A DNA stretch of 20,769 bases, from positions 1-20,769 of the forward strand of contig CAMDEL010000006.1 in assembly GCA_945896765.1 (NCBI GenBank), in the 5' to 3' direction. The translations under genes and the position numbers were made by a program. Source of the stretch: Singulisphaera sp. GP187 (GTDB taxonomy: Bacteria > Planctomycetota > Phycisphaerae > Phycisphaerales > SM1A02). Positions 1 through 7,269 of this stretch are shown here, piece by piece (positions within the stretch are counted from its first letter, which is position 1; each line of letters starts with the position of its first letter). The notes beneath the pieces are model-generated. The model was not told the origin of the DNA. It searched no databases and worked only from the letters and a program-made list of their open reading frames with translations.

Positions 1-1935
1 CCATGCGGGTGTGTTCGAAGCGATCGCTCCGCCACGTCCCAGTTGTCCAGTGACAGCCAAACGCAACGCATTCGCACGACCTCGAGTCGAGTGTCGTTCA
101 TCTTTCAGAACGCGGTACGAAGGACACATCGTGCCGCCTGGTGTCATTCGGCGACAGAGCCCAGCACCATTGCACTGTTCGAGTGCATGAGAAAATCCTT
201 CTTCTTTCTCATAGCGAAAAAAAGTTGGAACATCTGGAGCGTGAACAAAGTGAGAATCATCTGGGCGCGTACGCAACTGCGAAGTGATTGCTGTTGGATC
301 ATTGTTGCGAACAAGATTGCCTGGATTCATAAGAGAACGAGGATCGAAAACAGCTTTGATATCTCGGATCGCCTGCGCAATCTCTGGTCCAAGAACGCGC
401 GTCAGCAGCGGACTTCGCACTCGTCCATCACCATGCTCACCACTCAGTGCACCGCCATACTTCACGACAAGATCGGCGACATCGACCGCAATCGATCGAA
501 GTGTCGCAAGACCATCCTCGTTTGAGATCGCAACCAATGGGCGAATATGCAAACATCCCACCGAAGCGTGTGCGTAATACGCAGCGACAGTTCCATGGCG
601 AGAGACGATCGCCCGAAAGTCGTCAATGAATTCTGCAAGTCGAGCGGGATCGACGGCGGTGTCTTCAACAAATGTGAGCGGCTTTTTCTCGCCAGGAACC
701 CCGTGCAGCAGCGGTTCTCCAGCCTTGCGAAGCCGCCATGCAGCATCCATACCCGCGGCGCTGAAATGCCGAACGATCGGCGCATCTGGAACTAATTGGA
801 CAAGTCGATCCATCTTGGACTCAATCTCTTCGCGTGAATTCCCAAAGTATTGGACATACATCACTGCGCCCAATTTGCCGGACTTTGGTGTTGGCATCAC
901 GTACACATCTTGGCGGTACATCGCATTTTTCTTTGCCATCTCGATGACAATGTCATCCACTAATTCCACTGCGCTTGGACCTGTTGAAAGCATCGCCATA
1001 AGCGGGCGAAGAGCGTCGGGAACTCCTTCGAATCCTAAGATGGCCAGACCGCGCACTTTGGGGCGTTCAACCAAAGAAAGTTCAGCCTCGACCGTGACGC
1101 CGAGAGTTCCTTCTGACCCGCAAAACAAATGCGCGAGATTGACTCGATCGAAGGTCCCAGGCGTAGACGCTCGCAGTTGTGCGAGCAGAATGTCAAGGTT
1201 ATAGCCATCGACATGTCGAAGAATCTTCGGAATACGTCGATCGATTTCGTCGGCGATGGGAAGGATGATTTCTGCGACTCGGCGAGTCAGTTCTTTTACT
1301 TTCGGATCGTTCTCGCTTGATCCCTCTGCGAATCGGATGCGTGTTCCATCAGCAAGCACGACATCGAGCGAAATGAGATGCTCGACTGTTCGACCATACA
1401 AAATCGAATTTGCACCAGCTGAGTTATTGCCGATCATTCCGCCAAGCGTTGCATGCGAACCTGTCGCCACATCTGCGCCAAACATCAAACCGTGTGGCGA
1501 AAGTGCCCCGTTCAATTGATCAAGCACGACTCCTGGTTCGACGCGCACACGGCGGGCGACTGGATCAATCTGTAAAATTTCCCGACAGTTTGCGCTGAAA
1601 TCAACCACCACCGCATGATTGACCGTTTGCCCTGCCAGCGCAGTTCCGCCACCGCGCGCAAGAATTGGAACCCCCAATTGTCCGCAAACTCGAACTGCCG
1701 CAATTCCATCCGCAACAGTATTTGGAATCACAACTCCGATAGGTTCTACTTGATACAAACTCGCATCAGTCGAATAAAGCATTCGATCGTGCTGGCTGAA
1801 TCGAATCTCGCCATTGACTGCCGCTGCGAGTTGATGCTCAATTGAATGACGAATTGCATCAGAAGAATTATTTTGCAAGCCCCCATTCTGCAAGTGGCCA
1901 TTCTTGAGAACTCCGAGATGAATGTCTGTTGTCAT
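1..1935 (-). CDS. FAD-binding oxidase / Fe-S dehydrogenase, GlcD-YdiJ type (3' end outside window)
   Basis: This is a flavin dehydrogenase probably oxidising a 2-hydroxy acid (lactate, glycolate or 2-hydroxyglutarate class). The frame is open from ATG 1935 to the window edge, giving 645 residues without a stop. The FAD-binding PCMH domain includes RGGGTALAGQ at residues 94-103, followed by GGMIGNNSAGANS and the FAD-oxidase C-terminal domain with HGDGR. The visible part ends in a 4Fe-4S ferredoxin-like segment with Cys588, Cys594 and Cys604 (CNGAGLC, then MCPSYR). In the YdiJ-like fused family, an Fe-S reductase (CCG) domain of roughly 300 residues follows, so that part is probably beyond the left edge. 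The gene lies 34 bp downstream of the GlmU-like gene and is the last visible member of the minus-strand run. No strong ribosome site is visible. Substrate is not determinable from the sequence. Confidence 0.88.
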   Translation of the reverse strand, partial: MTTDIHLGVLKNGHLQNGGLQNNSSDAIRHSIEHQLAAAVNGEIRFSQHDRMLYSTDASLYQVEPIGVVIPNTVADGIAAVRVCGQLGVPILARGGGTALAGQTVNHAVVVDFSANCREILQIDPVARRVRVEPGVVLDQLNGALSPHGLMFGADVATGSHATLGGMIGNNSAGANSILYGRTVEHLISLDVVLADGTRIRFAEGSSENDPKVKELTRRVAEIILPIADEIDRRIPKILRHVDGYNLDILLAQLRASTPGTFDRVNLAHLFCGSEGTLGVTVEAELSLVERPKVRGLAILGFEGVPDALRPLMAMLSTGPSAVELVDDIVIEMAKKNAMYRQDVYVMPTPKSGKLGAVMYVQYFGNSREEIESKMDRLVQLVPDAPIVRHFSAAGMDAAWRLRKAGEPLLHGVPGEKKPLTFVEDTAVDPARLAEFIDDFRAIVSRHGTVAAYYAHASVGCLHIRPLVAISNEDGLATLRSIAVDVADLVVKYGGALSGEHGDGRVRSPLLTRVLGPEIAQAIRDIKAVFDPRSLMNPGNLVRNNDPTAITSQLRTRPDDSHFVHAPDVPTFFRYEKEEGFSHALEQCNGAGLCRRMTPGGTMCPSYRVLKDERHSTRGRANALRLAVTGQLGRGGAIASNTPAW

Positions 1936-1969
1936 AGTGAATGGATCGCCTAGGAAAAATATTGGCGAA

Positions 1970-3220
1970 TCATTCTAGGCCTGCGCGGCTTGCATGTGCT
2001 TCATGAAGTGCGCGCAGACGCGCGAGATATGCCTCGCCTGGAACACGATCTCGTCGAGCCATCACAGCGCGCAAAGTGGTTTCAAATCGATTGAATCGAT
2101 ACGACTGAGACCGCTCTGGAGTGAGCCAAGCGAATCGATCAACAAATGTTGGTGGCCTTGCAACGGCGACCATCGCTCCAGTGCCAATCGTCGATCCCGT
2201 ATTCAACGCAACCAAGATTGCAAACTTTGCATGATCGCCGATCACTCCCCCATAAAAGGTACGCCCAGTCTTTTCGTTGCTTCCTGCAGCATCCAAACGA
2301 GAAGTGACTTCGCCATATGTGTTGAGGAGATTCGAACTGCAGGTGCCTGCTCCGATATTCACCCATTCGCCCACGAGTGCATCACCCAAATGACCTTCGT
2401 GCGCTTTGTTGGAATGACCATAAAACACCGTCGAACCCACTTCTCCACCGACTTTGCAATCAGGACCAATGACCGTTCTTGCTTTGATTTGCGCGCGGTC
2501 AACGATGGTCGAATTTTCCAGCAGCGCAACTGGTCCGCTGACCACCGCACCAGGTCGGATCGTTGCTCCGTGCGCCAATAAAACTGGACCCTCGGTTGTA
2601 TCGATGATCGCTCCAGGAAGCACGCGCGCAGTTGGGTCCATCAACAAAGCATGATGGCCAAACCGAATCACTCCTGCTGCACTTCGATCATTCAACTCCC
2701 CTGTTCGATTCATAAGTGCGATGTCAGCGGGAATGCTCTGTTCCAATCGTCCAAGAAGATCCCACGGAGCGCGAATAATTTGCCCGCGTGCGATCGGTCG
2801 GCGCACGACAGTCCGCGCAAGTCGACTGGCATCACCTGGATGTTCCAAGAAGCGTTCTGCATCCTTGACCAACATTCGAGCCATCGCAACACGATCATCC
2901 GAAGTCACGATCGCTTCTCCAAGAGCCAGAGTTGCCGAATCATCGAGTGAATCGAGTGCGCCATTGATCAATAAAACTTCTTGTGCATGCGGCGGCAATC
3001 TTCCAACGAATGTCTTATTCGATAGAAGCCGCTCGGTCACAACCGCTGCAAGGTAATCCGGTGGAAAGAGCGCATCAACTCGACCGAGCACAAGCATTGT
3101 TCGTTCGACACTTGTCAGCACTCCCAAGCGCTGTTCAAATGTTGCTCTTAAATCTGCGAGCGGTCCAAACCGCGACAGACAATCATCGAAGAGCACCACA
3201 ATTGTCCCTGTCGATTTCAT
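1970..3220 (-). CDS. GlmU-like sugar-1-phosphate nucleotidyltransferase / left-handed beta-helix acyltransferase
   Basis: The 416-residue protein resembles the alternative bacterial GlmU family, predicted to make UDP-N-acetylglucosamine from glucosamine-1-phosphate for peptidoglycan. The N-terminal region begins with IVVLFDD and continues through a PLADLR...RLGVLTSVER segment typical of the divergent NTP-transferase domain. From about residue 185 to 345 there are hexapeptide repeats of the left-handed beta-helix (for example ARVLPGAIID, ATIRPGAVVSG, AQIKARTVIG, AKFAILVALN). I chose ATG 3220, which has AAAG 7 nt upstream. A GTG at 3226 would add two residues. It starts 12 bp after the mreD stop, so it probably belongs to the mre operon and links precursor supply to cell elongation. 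The precise sugar and acyl specificity are inferred. Confidence 0.82.
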   Translation of the reverse strand: MKSTGTIVVLFDDCLSRFGPLADLRATFEQRLGVLTSVERTMLVLGRVDALFPPDYLAAVVTERLLSNKTFVGRLPPHAQEVLLINGALDSLDDSATLALGEAIVTSDDRVAMARMLVKDAERFLEHPGDASRLARTVVRRPIARGQIIRAPWDLLGRLEQSIPADIALMNRTGELNDRSAAGVIRFGHHALLMDPTARVLPGAIIDTTEGPVLLAHGATIRPGAVVSGPVALLENSTIVDRAQIKARTVIGPDCKVGGEVGSTVFYGHSNKAHEGHLGDALVGEWVNIGAGTCSSNLLNTYGEVTSRLDAAGSNEKTGRTFYGGVIGDHAKFAILVALNTGSTIGTGAMVAVARPPTFVDRFAWLTPERSQSYRFNRFETTLRAVMARRDRVPGEAYLARLRALHEAHASRAGLE

Positions 3221-3232
3221 AGGCACACTTTA

Positions 3233-3823
3233 CTAGCGAATGATCCGAGCCTGTCCACCCTGCGTTCGGGCACGAGCCAGAACTGATGGAAATCCCCACG
3301 CACCCGAAAAGTGAAGTAAGAGAAAACCGACTGGAATCCCGCAAATTCCAGATGAAATTGAGCCGAGAAATTGCGTGCCAAATTCGCGCAGCGCTGATCC
3401 ATCTCCCCACGGCGGCGGAGAATCTGGGTACCACGAACGAAGCGCCCACCACGCCGTCCAGAAGAGTCCGCTTGTCAGACTTAAAAGAAGCGACATGGCG
3501 CCGACTGAGAATGGATTTTTTCGAACCAATACGCCACGGATGGAGAGAATCGCTTCAACACCGAAAAGCATTCCCAGAGTCGATGGACCGATGAGATAAA
3601 GCGGAGCGCGCGGGCCAGACAACGATGGCTCCGAGAGATCCATAAGAAATCCAGCAAGCAGAGCGAACCAGCGCACAATTGCTCCATCAGCATGCATTGC
3701 TGCGAATGCAACGACCACAACAACCAATCGTGGCGTGATTCCGCCCAATTCGAAGACGGGCATAAATGAAACATCCAAGACCAAAGCGACGAACAAGATG
3801 GGAACTGCGACAATCCATTTCAT
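3233..3823 (-). CDS. mreD: MreD, rod shape-determining integral membrane protein
   Basis: A 196-residue, strongly hydrophobic protein with about five predicted membrane spans, beginning MKWIVAVPILFVALVLD. MreD is an inner-membrane part of the elongasome with MreB and MreC. The assignment rests on hydrophobic pattern, length (bacterial MreD is about 160-190 residues) and above all position directly after mreC, since MreD sequences are poorly conserved. The start ATG overlaps the mreC TGA by four bases (ATGA at 3823-3820), which favours translational coupling. The C-terminus is a short basic tail (ARARTQGGQARIIR), probably cytoplasmic. The segment SEPSLSGPRAPLYLIGPSTLG matches the polar loop between helices commonly seen in MreD. 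Confidence 0.85.
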   Translation of the reverse strand: MKWIVAVPILFVALVLDVSFMPVFELGGITPRLVVVVVAFAAMHADGAIVRWFALLAGFLMDLSEPSLSGPRAPLYLIGPSTLGMLFGVEAILSIRGVLVRKNPFSVGAMSLLLSLTSGLFWTAWWALRSWYPDSPPPWGDGSALREFGTQFLGSISSGICGIPVGFLLLHFSGAWGFPSVLARARTQGGQARIIR

Positions 3824-4665
3824 GGTTGCGTTCCCTGCGAAAGTTTGACAACGAGTTCGCCAACCATATTGGGGTCGACTGCAGGCCGCACAATGACTTC
3901 TCCTCGCAGCGGTTGCGCATCCTTACGTTTGATTTCCACAACTACACCAAGACGCATCCCTTGAGCGCCTGCAGGCCACGCAGGATCTTTTACACGCACA
4001 ATATCTCCAGGTCGCGCAGGCGATCCGAGATCAATGTCTCCTCGAAGATCTCCTTTTCCATCTGGAAGCAACTGGACTGCGATGACCTGAGGTCTCTTCG
4101 ATTTTTCTTGATTCACAGGAACGACATAACCATCGATCCGCCCAATCGCTCGATTTCCCACCGACAACACCGTGCTAGACACAGCACCAACTTCGGGGGC
4201 GATTCGACCAACAATCGCATCTCCATCAACAATTGCAATGTCGCCTGCGGCAATCCCCTGTTGAGTTCCCACATTCAATTTCAGCGCAACTCCTCCAGCG
4301 CCTGGCGTTCGCGAGAGCACATTGGCCGCAGCAAGCCTGACTGCTCCACCGCTTTTTGTTTGACCAGAGACCACTTCATACGTATTTAACTTTTTTTCCA
4401 ATTCTTGAACACGAATTTGTTCTGCGTGCCACAAGCCTCGGTAATAATCTCGATCTGCAAGGATCGCAGCGTCGCCTTCGGTCGATGCGGCAGTTCTTGG
4501 ACGAAGCCATAAGCGCATCGCAGTCGTTGCGTGAGAGATGGGTGACAATGGAACCCAAAGAATTGAAGACAAGTCTCCCGTCAGCGGTGCGATCCACCGA
4601 GTCGGGAAAAGTCCCAGCATCACCACGAATGCAACAACCAAGACGATTGGTGGGATTCGTCGCAC
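3820..4665 (-). CDS. mreC: MreC, rod shape-determining protein
   Basis: A 281-residue periplasmic scaffold of the elongasome. It has a basic N-terminus (MRRIPP), one membrane helix at about residues 6-24, a short coiled coil around 68-97 and a beta-rich domain from about 108 to 275 with the family signature GTQQGIAAG...AIVGRI at 133-155. GTG 4665 is preferred because AAAGG (4674-4678) lies exactly 8 nt upstream and the protein then begins just before the membrane helix. An upstream in-frame TTG at 4728 would add 21 residues (MSGILSAILSAI...) encoded by a 12-bp tandem repeat, with no good ribosome site. The gene follows mreB and overlaps mreD by four bases. The Cys-free coil is shorter than in many MreC proteins. 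Confidence 0.9.
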   Translation of the reverse strand: MRRIPPIVLVVAFVVMLGLFPTRWIAPLTGDLSSILWVPLSPISHATTAMRLWLRPRTAASTEGDAAILADRDYYRGLWHAEQIRVQELEKKLNTYEVVSGQTKSGGAVRLAAANVLSRTPGAGGVALKLNVGTQQGIAAGDIAIVDGDAIVGRIAPEVGAVSSTVLSVGNRAIGRIDGYVVPVNQEKSKRPQVIAVQLLPDGKGDLRGDIDLGSPARPGDIVRVKDPAWPAGAQGMRLGVVVEIKRKDAQPLRGEVIVRPAVDPNMVGELVVKLSQGTQP

Positions 4666-4692
4666 GGCTAGAACCTTTCTCCAATGCGCGAA

Positions 4693-4728
4693 AATCGCCG
4701 ACAAAATCGCTGACAAAATCCCTGACAA
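4693..4728 (-). repeat. three tandem 12-bp repeats between mreB and mreC
   Basis: On the minus strand the unit is TTGTCAGCGATT, present three times in a row (4728-4717 TTGTCAGGGATT, 4716-4705 exact, 4704-4693 TTGTCGGCGATT). Each copy differs from the unit at no more than one base. If mreC starts at GTG 4665 the repeats are untranslated leader. If it starts at TTG 4728 they encode MSGI-LSAI-LSAI. Confidence 0.85.
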
Positions 4729-4767
4729 ACTCGCTCGCTCACGAGCCTGAGTTCTTGCCTGCCAAAC

Positions 4768-5835
4768 TCAAAGTTCTTCGACATTGGACTCGAGAATCGA
4801 CTTGTACTGTTCGAGATTCTCGAGGTACTCAGCCGTTCCACGGGCAACGCATGTCAACGGGTCATCAGCAATCTTTACTGTGAGCCCTGTTCGGCTTGCC
4901 AGCATCTGATCAATCCCGCGCAAGAGCGCACCGCCGCCTGCAACAGTGATTCCATTATGTTCGAGTTCTGGATTGCAAAGATCTGCAGCAAGTTCCGGAT
5001 CAGCTTCGCGAAGTGTCTTCACAACTTCATCTGCAATCTTCTTCAACGGATCTGCGAGTGCATCGCGCACCTCTACAGAATTCACTTCGATCTGCCGAGG
5101 CAATCCTGTTGCAACATCTCGACCACGAACTTTCATTGCAAGTTCTTCTTGAAGCGGCCATGCACTGCCGATTCGAATCTTGATCTGTTCAGCGGTCTGC
5201 TCGCCAACACGAATTCCGCGCTTCTCTTCAAGATATTGGATGATCGCTTCGTCAAAGTCGTCACCTGCGACTCGCAAACTGGAAGCCTTCGCGATATCAG
5301 CCAAACTGAGGATCGCAATTTCGCTTGTTCCACCGCCGATATCGACGACCATGCTGGCAACCGCGTCATCGAAAGGCAACTTGGCGCCCATCGCTGCGGC
5401 CATAGGCTCTTCGAGCAAATACACTTTGCGTGCGCCTGCACGCTCTGCGCTATCAAGTACGGCTCGCTTTTCGACTGCAGTAATTCCAGATGGAATTGAG
5501 ATCACCACGCGCGGCCCGAAAATCCTGCTGCGCCCCATGACCTTCTGGATGAAGTACTTCAACATCGCCTCTGTGATTTCGAAGTCGGAGATCACTCCAT
5601 CCTTCAATGGGCGAATGGCTTGAATGGATCCAGGCGTGCGACCAAGCATCTCTTTCGCAGCGAATCCCACGGCCGTCCCGTTCATCAAGACTTGATTTGT
5701 TCCTTTTCGCACTGCGACGACAGAGGGTTCGTTCAGCACGATTCCCTCTCCGCGAACGCACACAAGCGTGTTGCAAGTACCAAGGTCGATACCCATATCC
5801 ACGCTAAACCAACCCATCATTTTATCTAGACTCAT
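4768..5835 (-). CDS. mreB: MreB, actin-like cell-shape protein
   Basis: A 355-residue cytoplasmic actin homologue that forms membrane-associated filaments directing peptidoglycan synthesis. The phosphate-1 loop DLGTCNT is at residues 17-23 (the usual form is DLGTANT, so Ala is replaced by Cys). IPSGIT is at 114-119, LLEEPMAAAMG at 140-150, phosphate-2 loop DIGGGTSE at 165-172, and the C-terminal adenosine motif is GGGALLRG. The length is normal for the family (about 335-350), with a short N-terminal MSLDKMMGWFS amphipathic stretch. The start is supported by the best ribosome site in the window, AAGGAGG at 5850-5844 with 8 nt spacing. It is first of mreB-mreC-mreD. No mrdA or rodA follows. Confidence 0.97.
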   Translation of the reverse strand: MSLDKMMGWFSVDMGIDLGTCNTLVCVRGEGIVLNEPSVVAVRKGTNQVLMNGTAVGFAAKEMLGRTPGSIQAIRPLKDGVISDFEITEAMLKYFIQKVMGRSRIFGPRVVISIPSGITAVEKRAVLDSAERAGARKVYLLEEPMAAAMGAKLPFDDAVASMVVDIGGGTSEIAILSLADIAKASSLRVAGDDFDEAIIQYLEEKRGIRVGEQTAEQIKIRIGSAWPLQEELAMKVRGRDVATGLPRQIEVNSVEVRDALADPLKKIADEVVKTLREADPELAADLCNPELEHNGITVAGGGALLRGIDQMLASRTGLTVKIADDPLTCVARGTAEYLENLEQYKSILESNVEEL

Positions 5836-5839
5836 ATGA

Positions 5840-5855
5840 AGCCCCTCCTTGGGCT
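5840..5855 (-). promoter_or_regulatory. mreB Shine-Dalgarno in the loop of a small hairpin
   Basis: On the minus strand AGCCC (5855-5851) pairs with GGGCT (5844-5840), leaving the six-base loop AAGGAG (5850-5845). The ribosome site AAGGAGG therefore sits in the loop plus the first stem base, 8 nt before ATG 5835. The stem is only five base pairs, so the fold may be incidental. Confidence 0.5.
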
Positions 5856-5874
5856 AAGTATTTTTCAGTGTTCT

Positions 5875-6258
5875 TCAGCGCGAAGAGATCACCGCAAACG
5901 GATTTCCTTCATTATTCGTACCCACAACTCCAGACAGATTATCGAGAGCAATAAACACACATCCTGCGGCAAGCGCAACGACTGCTGCAGCCAAGATGCC
6001 TGTGTAAATATTCAGTTCGCCGCTCGCACCTTTCGACTTTGGCTTTGCAGCGGATGTTTTTGTCTTTGCAGCCTTCTGAGCGCCAGCGAGTTTGCCGCCT
6101 GATTTGCCGCCACCGAATCCAAATCGACCCTTCTTCGCAGGAGTTGCAACGATTGGCGCAGCATCGCCAAATTCCATTGCGCCATCATCCTGTGCAACTG
6201 GGGCGGCAGATTCTTTGCCAGCCTTGGGAGTCTTCTTGCCAATTCCGAAGAAAGCCAT
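5875..6258 (-). CDS. small basic single-helix membrane protein of the mre operon, unknown function
   Basis: I do not recognise a family. The 127-residue product has a lysine-, glycine- and alanine-rich N-terminal region (residues 1-80, with GRFGFGGGKSGGK at 44-56) that is probably disordered and cytoplasmic. One hydrophobic helix follows at about 84-106, then a short polar tail ending in AVISSR. By the positive-inside rule the tail would be periplasmic. ATG 6258 gives MAFFGIGKK. An alternative GTG at 6267 overlaps the upstream TGA as GTGA, so translation is probably coupled to the coiled-coil gene. It ends 39 bp before mreB. The conserved-looking arrangement with mreB suggests a cell-shape or envelope role, but this is inference from location only. 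Confidence 0.75.
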   Translation of the reverse strand: MAFFGIGKKTPKAGKESAAPVAQDDGAMEFGDAAPIVATPAKKGRFGFGGGKSGGKLAGAQKAAKTKTSAAKPKSKGASGELNIYTGILAAAVVALAAGCVFIALDNLSGVVGTNNEGNPFAVISSR

Positions 6259-6263
6259 TTGCT

Positions 6264-7157
6264 TCACTGCCCCTTTCGAATGGTCACTTTTTGACCGGCT
6301 CGAACAGCGCCTCGTGCGGCGACATCTTCGAGTTCGACAGTTCCAACAGACTTGTTGACATCAACGGATGTGATTTTCAATTTTCCGATAAATCTCGCAC
6401 CGTCACCAATCGTCATTGTCCAACCAACTTTCACGCCGTCGCGGCTTCCCGCATCAATCTCGGCATAGACCTGATTGTCGGTTCGCCGCACATTCACAAT
6501 TGACGCAGAAACATTTCTATCTGGAATTACAGTTGCCGCAATTGAAGACCCCGATTCGGTTTCAGCTGTTCCAAATTTCGCGGTAAAACTTTGTACGACT
6601 TGATCGGACTTCACCTTCTCGCTCGACAGTGACGCGATTTGCTCTTTGAGATCGCCAAGAGCTTCTTGCGCTACGCGAAGATCGCTGTCCGTCTTACCAA
6701 GCTTCTGCTCAACATCAATTCGGATCCGCTCGCAATCAGTCAGCATTGTTCTCTGCTTGTCCAATTCTTCGCTGAGGGTTTTCGTCAACTCAGTCTTTGC
6801 GCGATCTACATCCATGGTCACTGCGATGGTTTGCTCAAGACTTGCGAGGCGGATCTTCGACTGAGAAATATCTGCCTCGAGACTTCGCACCCGCAAACCG
6901 TTCTGTGCCAGATCGCTCTGCAGGCGATTTTTCTCGGCATCAAGATCCTTGATCTGCAACGCAGTATCGTTCTCCGCCTTGGCACGAAGCGCGCGTTCAG
7001 TATCCAACTCACTACGAGCGGCGCTCACTTGAACATCTTTATCCTTGATCTGTTGTCGCAAGACAGCTTGATTGCTTGCCTGAACCGCAGCCAGTGGAAC
7101 CAAAGCAATTGCGAGAAGGGAAACGAGAACAACAAAGACTTTCGTAAGAATATGCAC
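6264..7157 (-). CDS. membrane-anchored coiled-coil protein with MreC-like C-terminal beta domain
   Basis: A 297-residue protein not assigned to a named family. It has one hydrophobic anchor or signal segment (residues 5-25), a long coiled coil (about 30-187, rich in Glu, Lys, Leu, Arg and Asp with heptad spacing) and a beta-rich C-terminal domain (about 215-295). The C-terminal domain contains GSRDGVKVG followed by FIGKL, close to GTQQGIAAG...IVGRI in the MreC of this operon. GTG 7157 is chosen over the more distal TTG 7217 because AAGG (7169-7166) lies 8 nt upstream and the anchor then starts at the N-terminus. The gene is two genes upstream of mreB and overlaps the next gene. I infer an envelope scaffold, possibly MreC-like. 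An unrelated FlgT-C-like or generic beta fold is the alternative. Confidence 0.8.
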   Translation of the reverse strand: MHILTKVFVVLVSLLAIALVPLAAVQASNQAVLRQQIKDKDVQVSAARSELDTERALRAKAENDTALQIKDLDAEKNRLQSDLAQNGLRVRSLEADISQSKIRLASLEQTIAVTMDVDRAKTELTKTLSEELDKQRTMLTDCERIRIDVEQKLGKTDSDLRVAQEALGDLKEQIASLSSEKVKSDQVVQSFTAKFGTAETESGSSIAATVIPDRNVSASIVNVRRTDNQVYAEIDAGSRDGVKVGWTMTIGDGARFIGKLKITSVDVNKSVGTVELEDVAARGAVRAGQKVTIRKGQ

Positions 7158-7269
7158 TTGATTGACCTTGTTTAGTTTGATGTAAAACAAATGAAACTTG
7201 CAGATACTGAGGCGCAACAGACGCTGCGAAACAGAACGATTACTGTTTTACCTCCCAATCGAAGCCATG
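7158..7269 (-). other. 112-bp intergenic gap with no convincing element
   Basis: This is the longest gap in the minus-strand run, between the lnt fusion and the coiled-coil gene. I see no terminator hairpin with a T-tract and no convincing -35/-10 pair. It contains an orphan GGGAGG near 7251-7256 with no usable start at normal spacing. A promoter of an unusual sigma class could still lie here, which would make the mre genes a separate unit. Confidence 0.4.

Noticed and set aside
626..1204. A 192-codon plus-strand ORF opposite the FAD dehydrogenase.
   Set aside because: The minus strand encodes a clear FAD-binding protein across the whole stretch; this is an antisense shadow.
5856..5880. AATACT as a -10 box for a dedicated mreB promoter.
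   Set aside because: No plausible -35 occurs at 16-18 bp, and the tight gene packing makes read-through more likely.
7248..7268. A six-codon mini-ORF (MASIGR) just after the lnt stop, plus an orphan GGGAGG.
   Set aside because: It is too short to separate from chance, has no start-site support, and no attenuator hairpin follows it.
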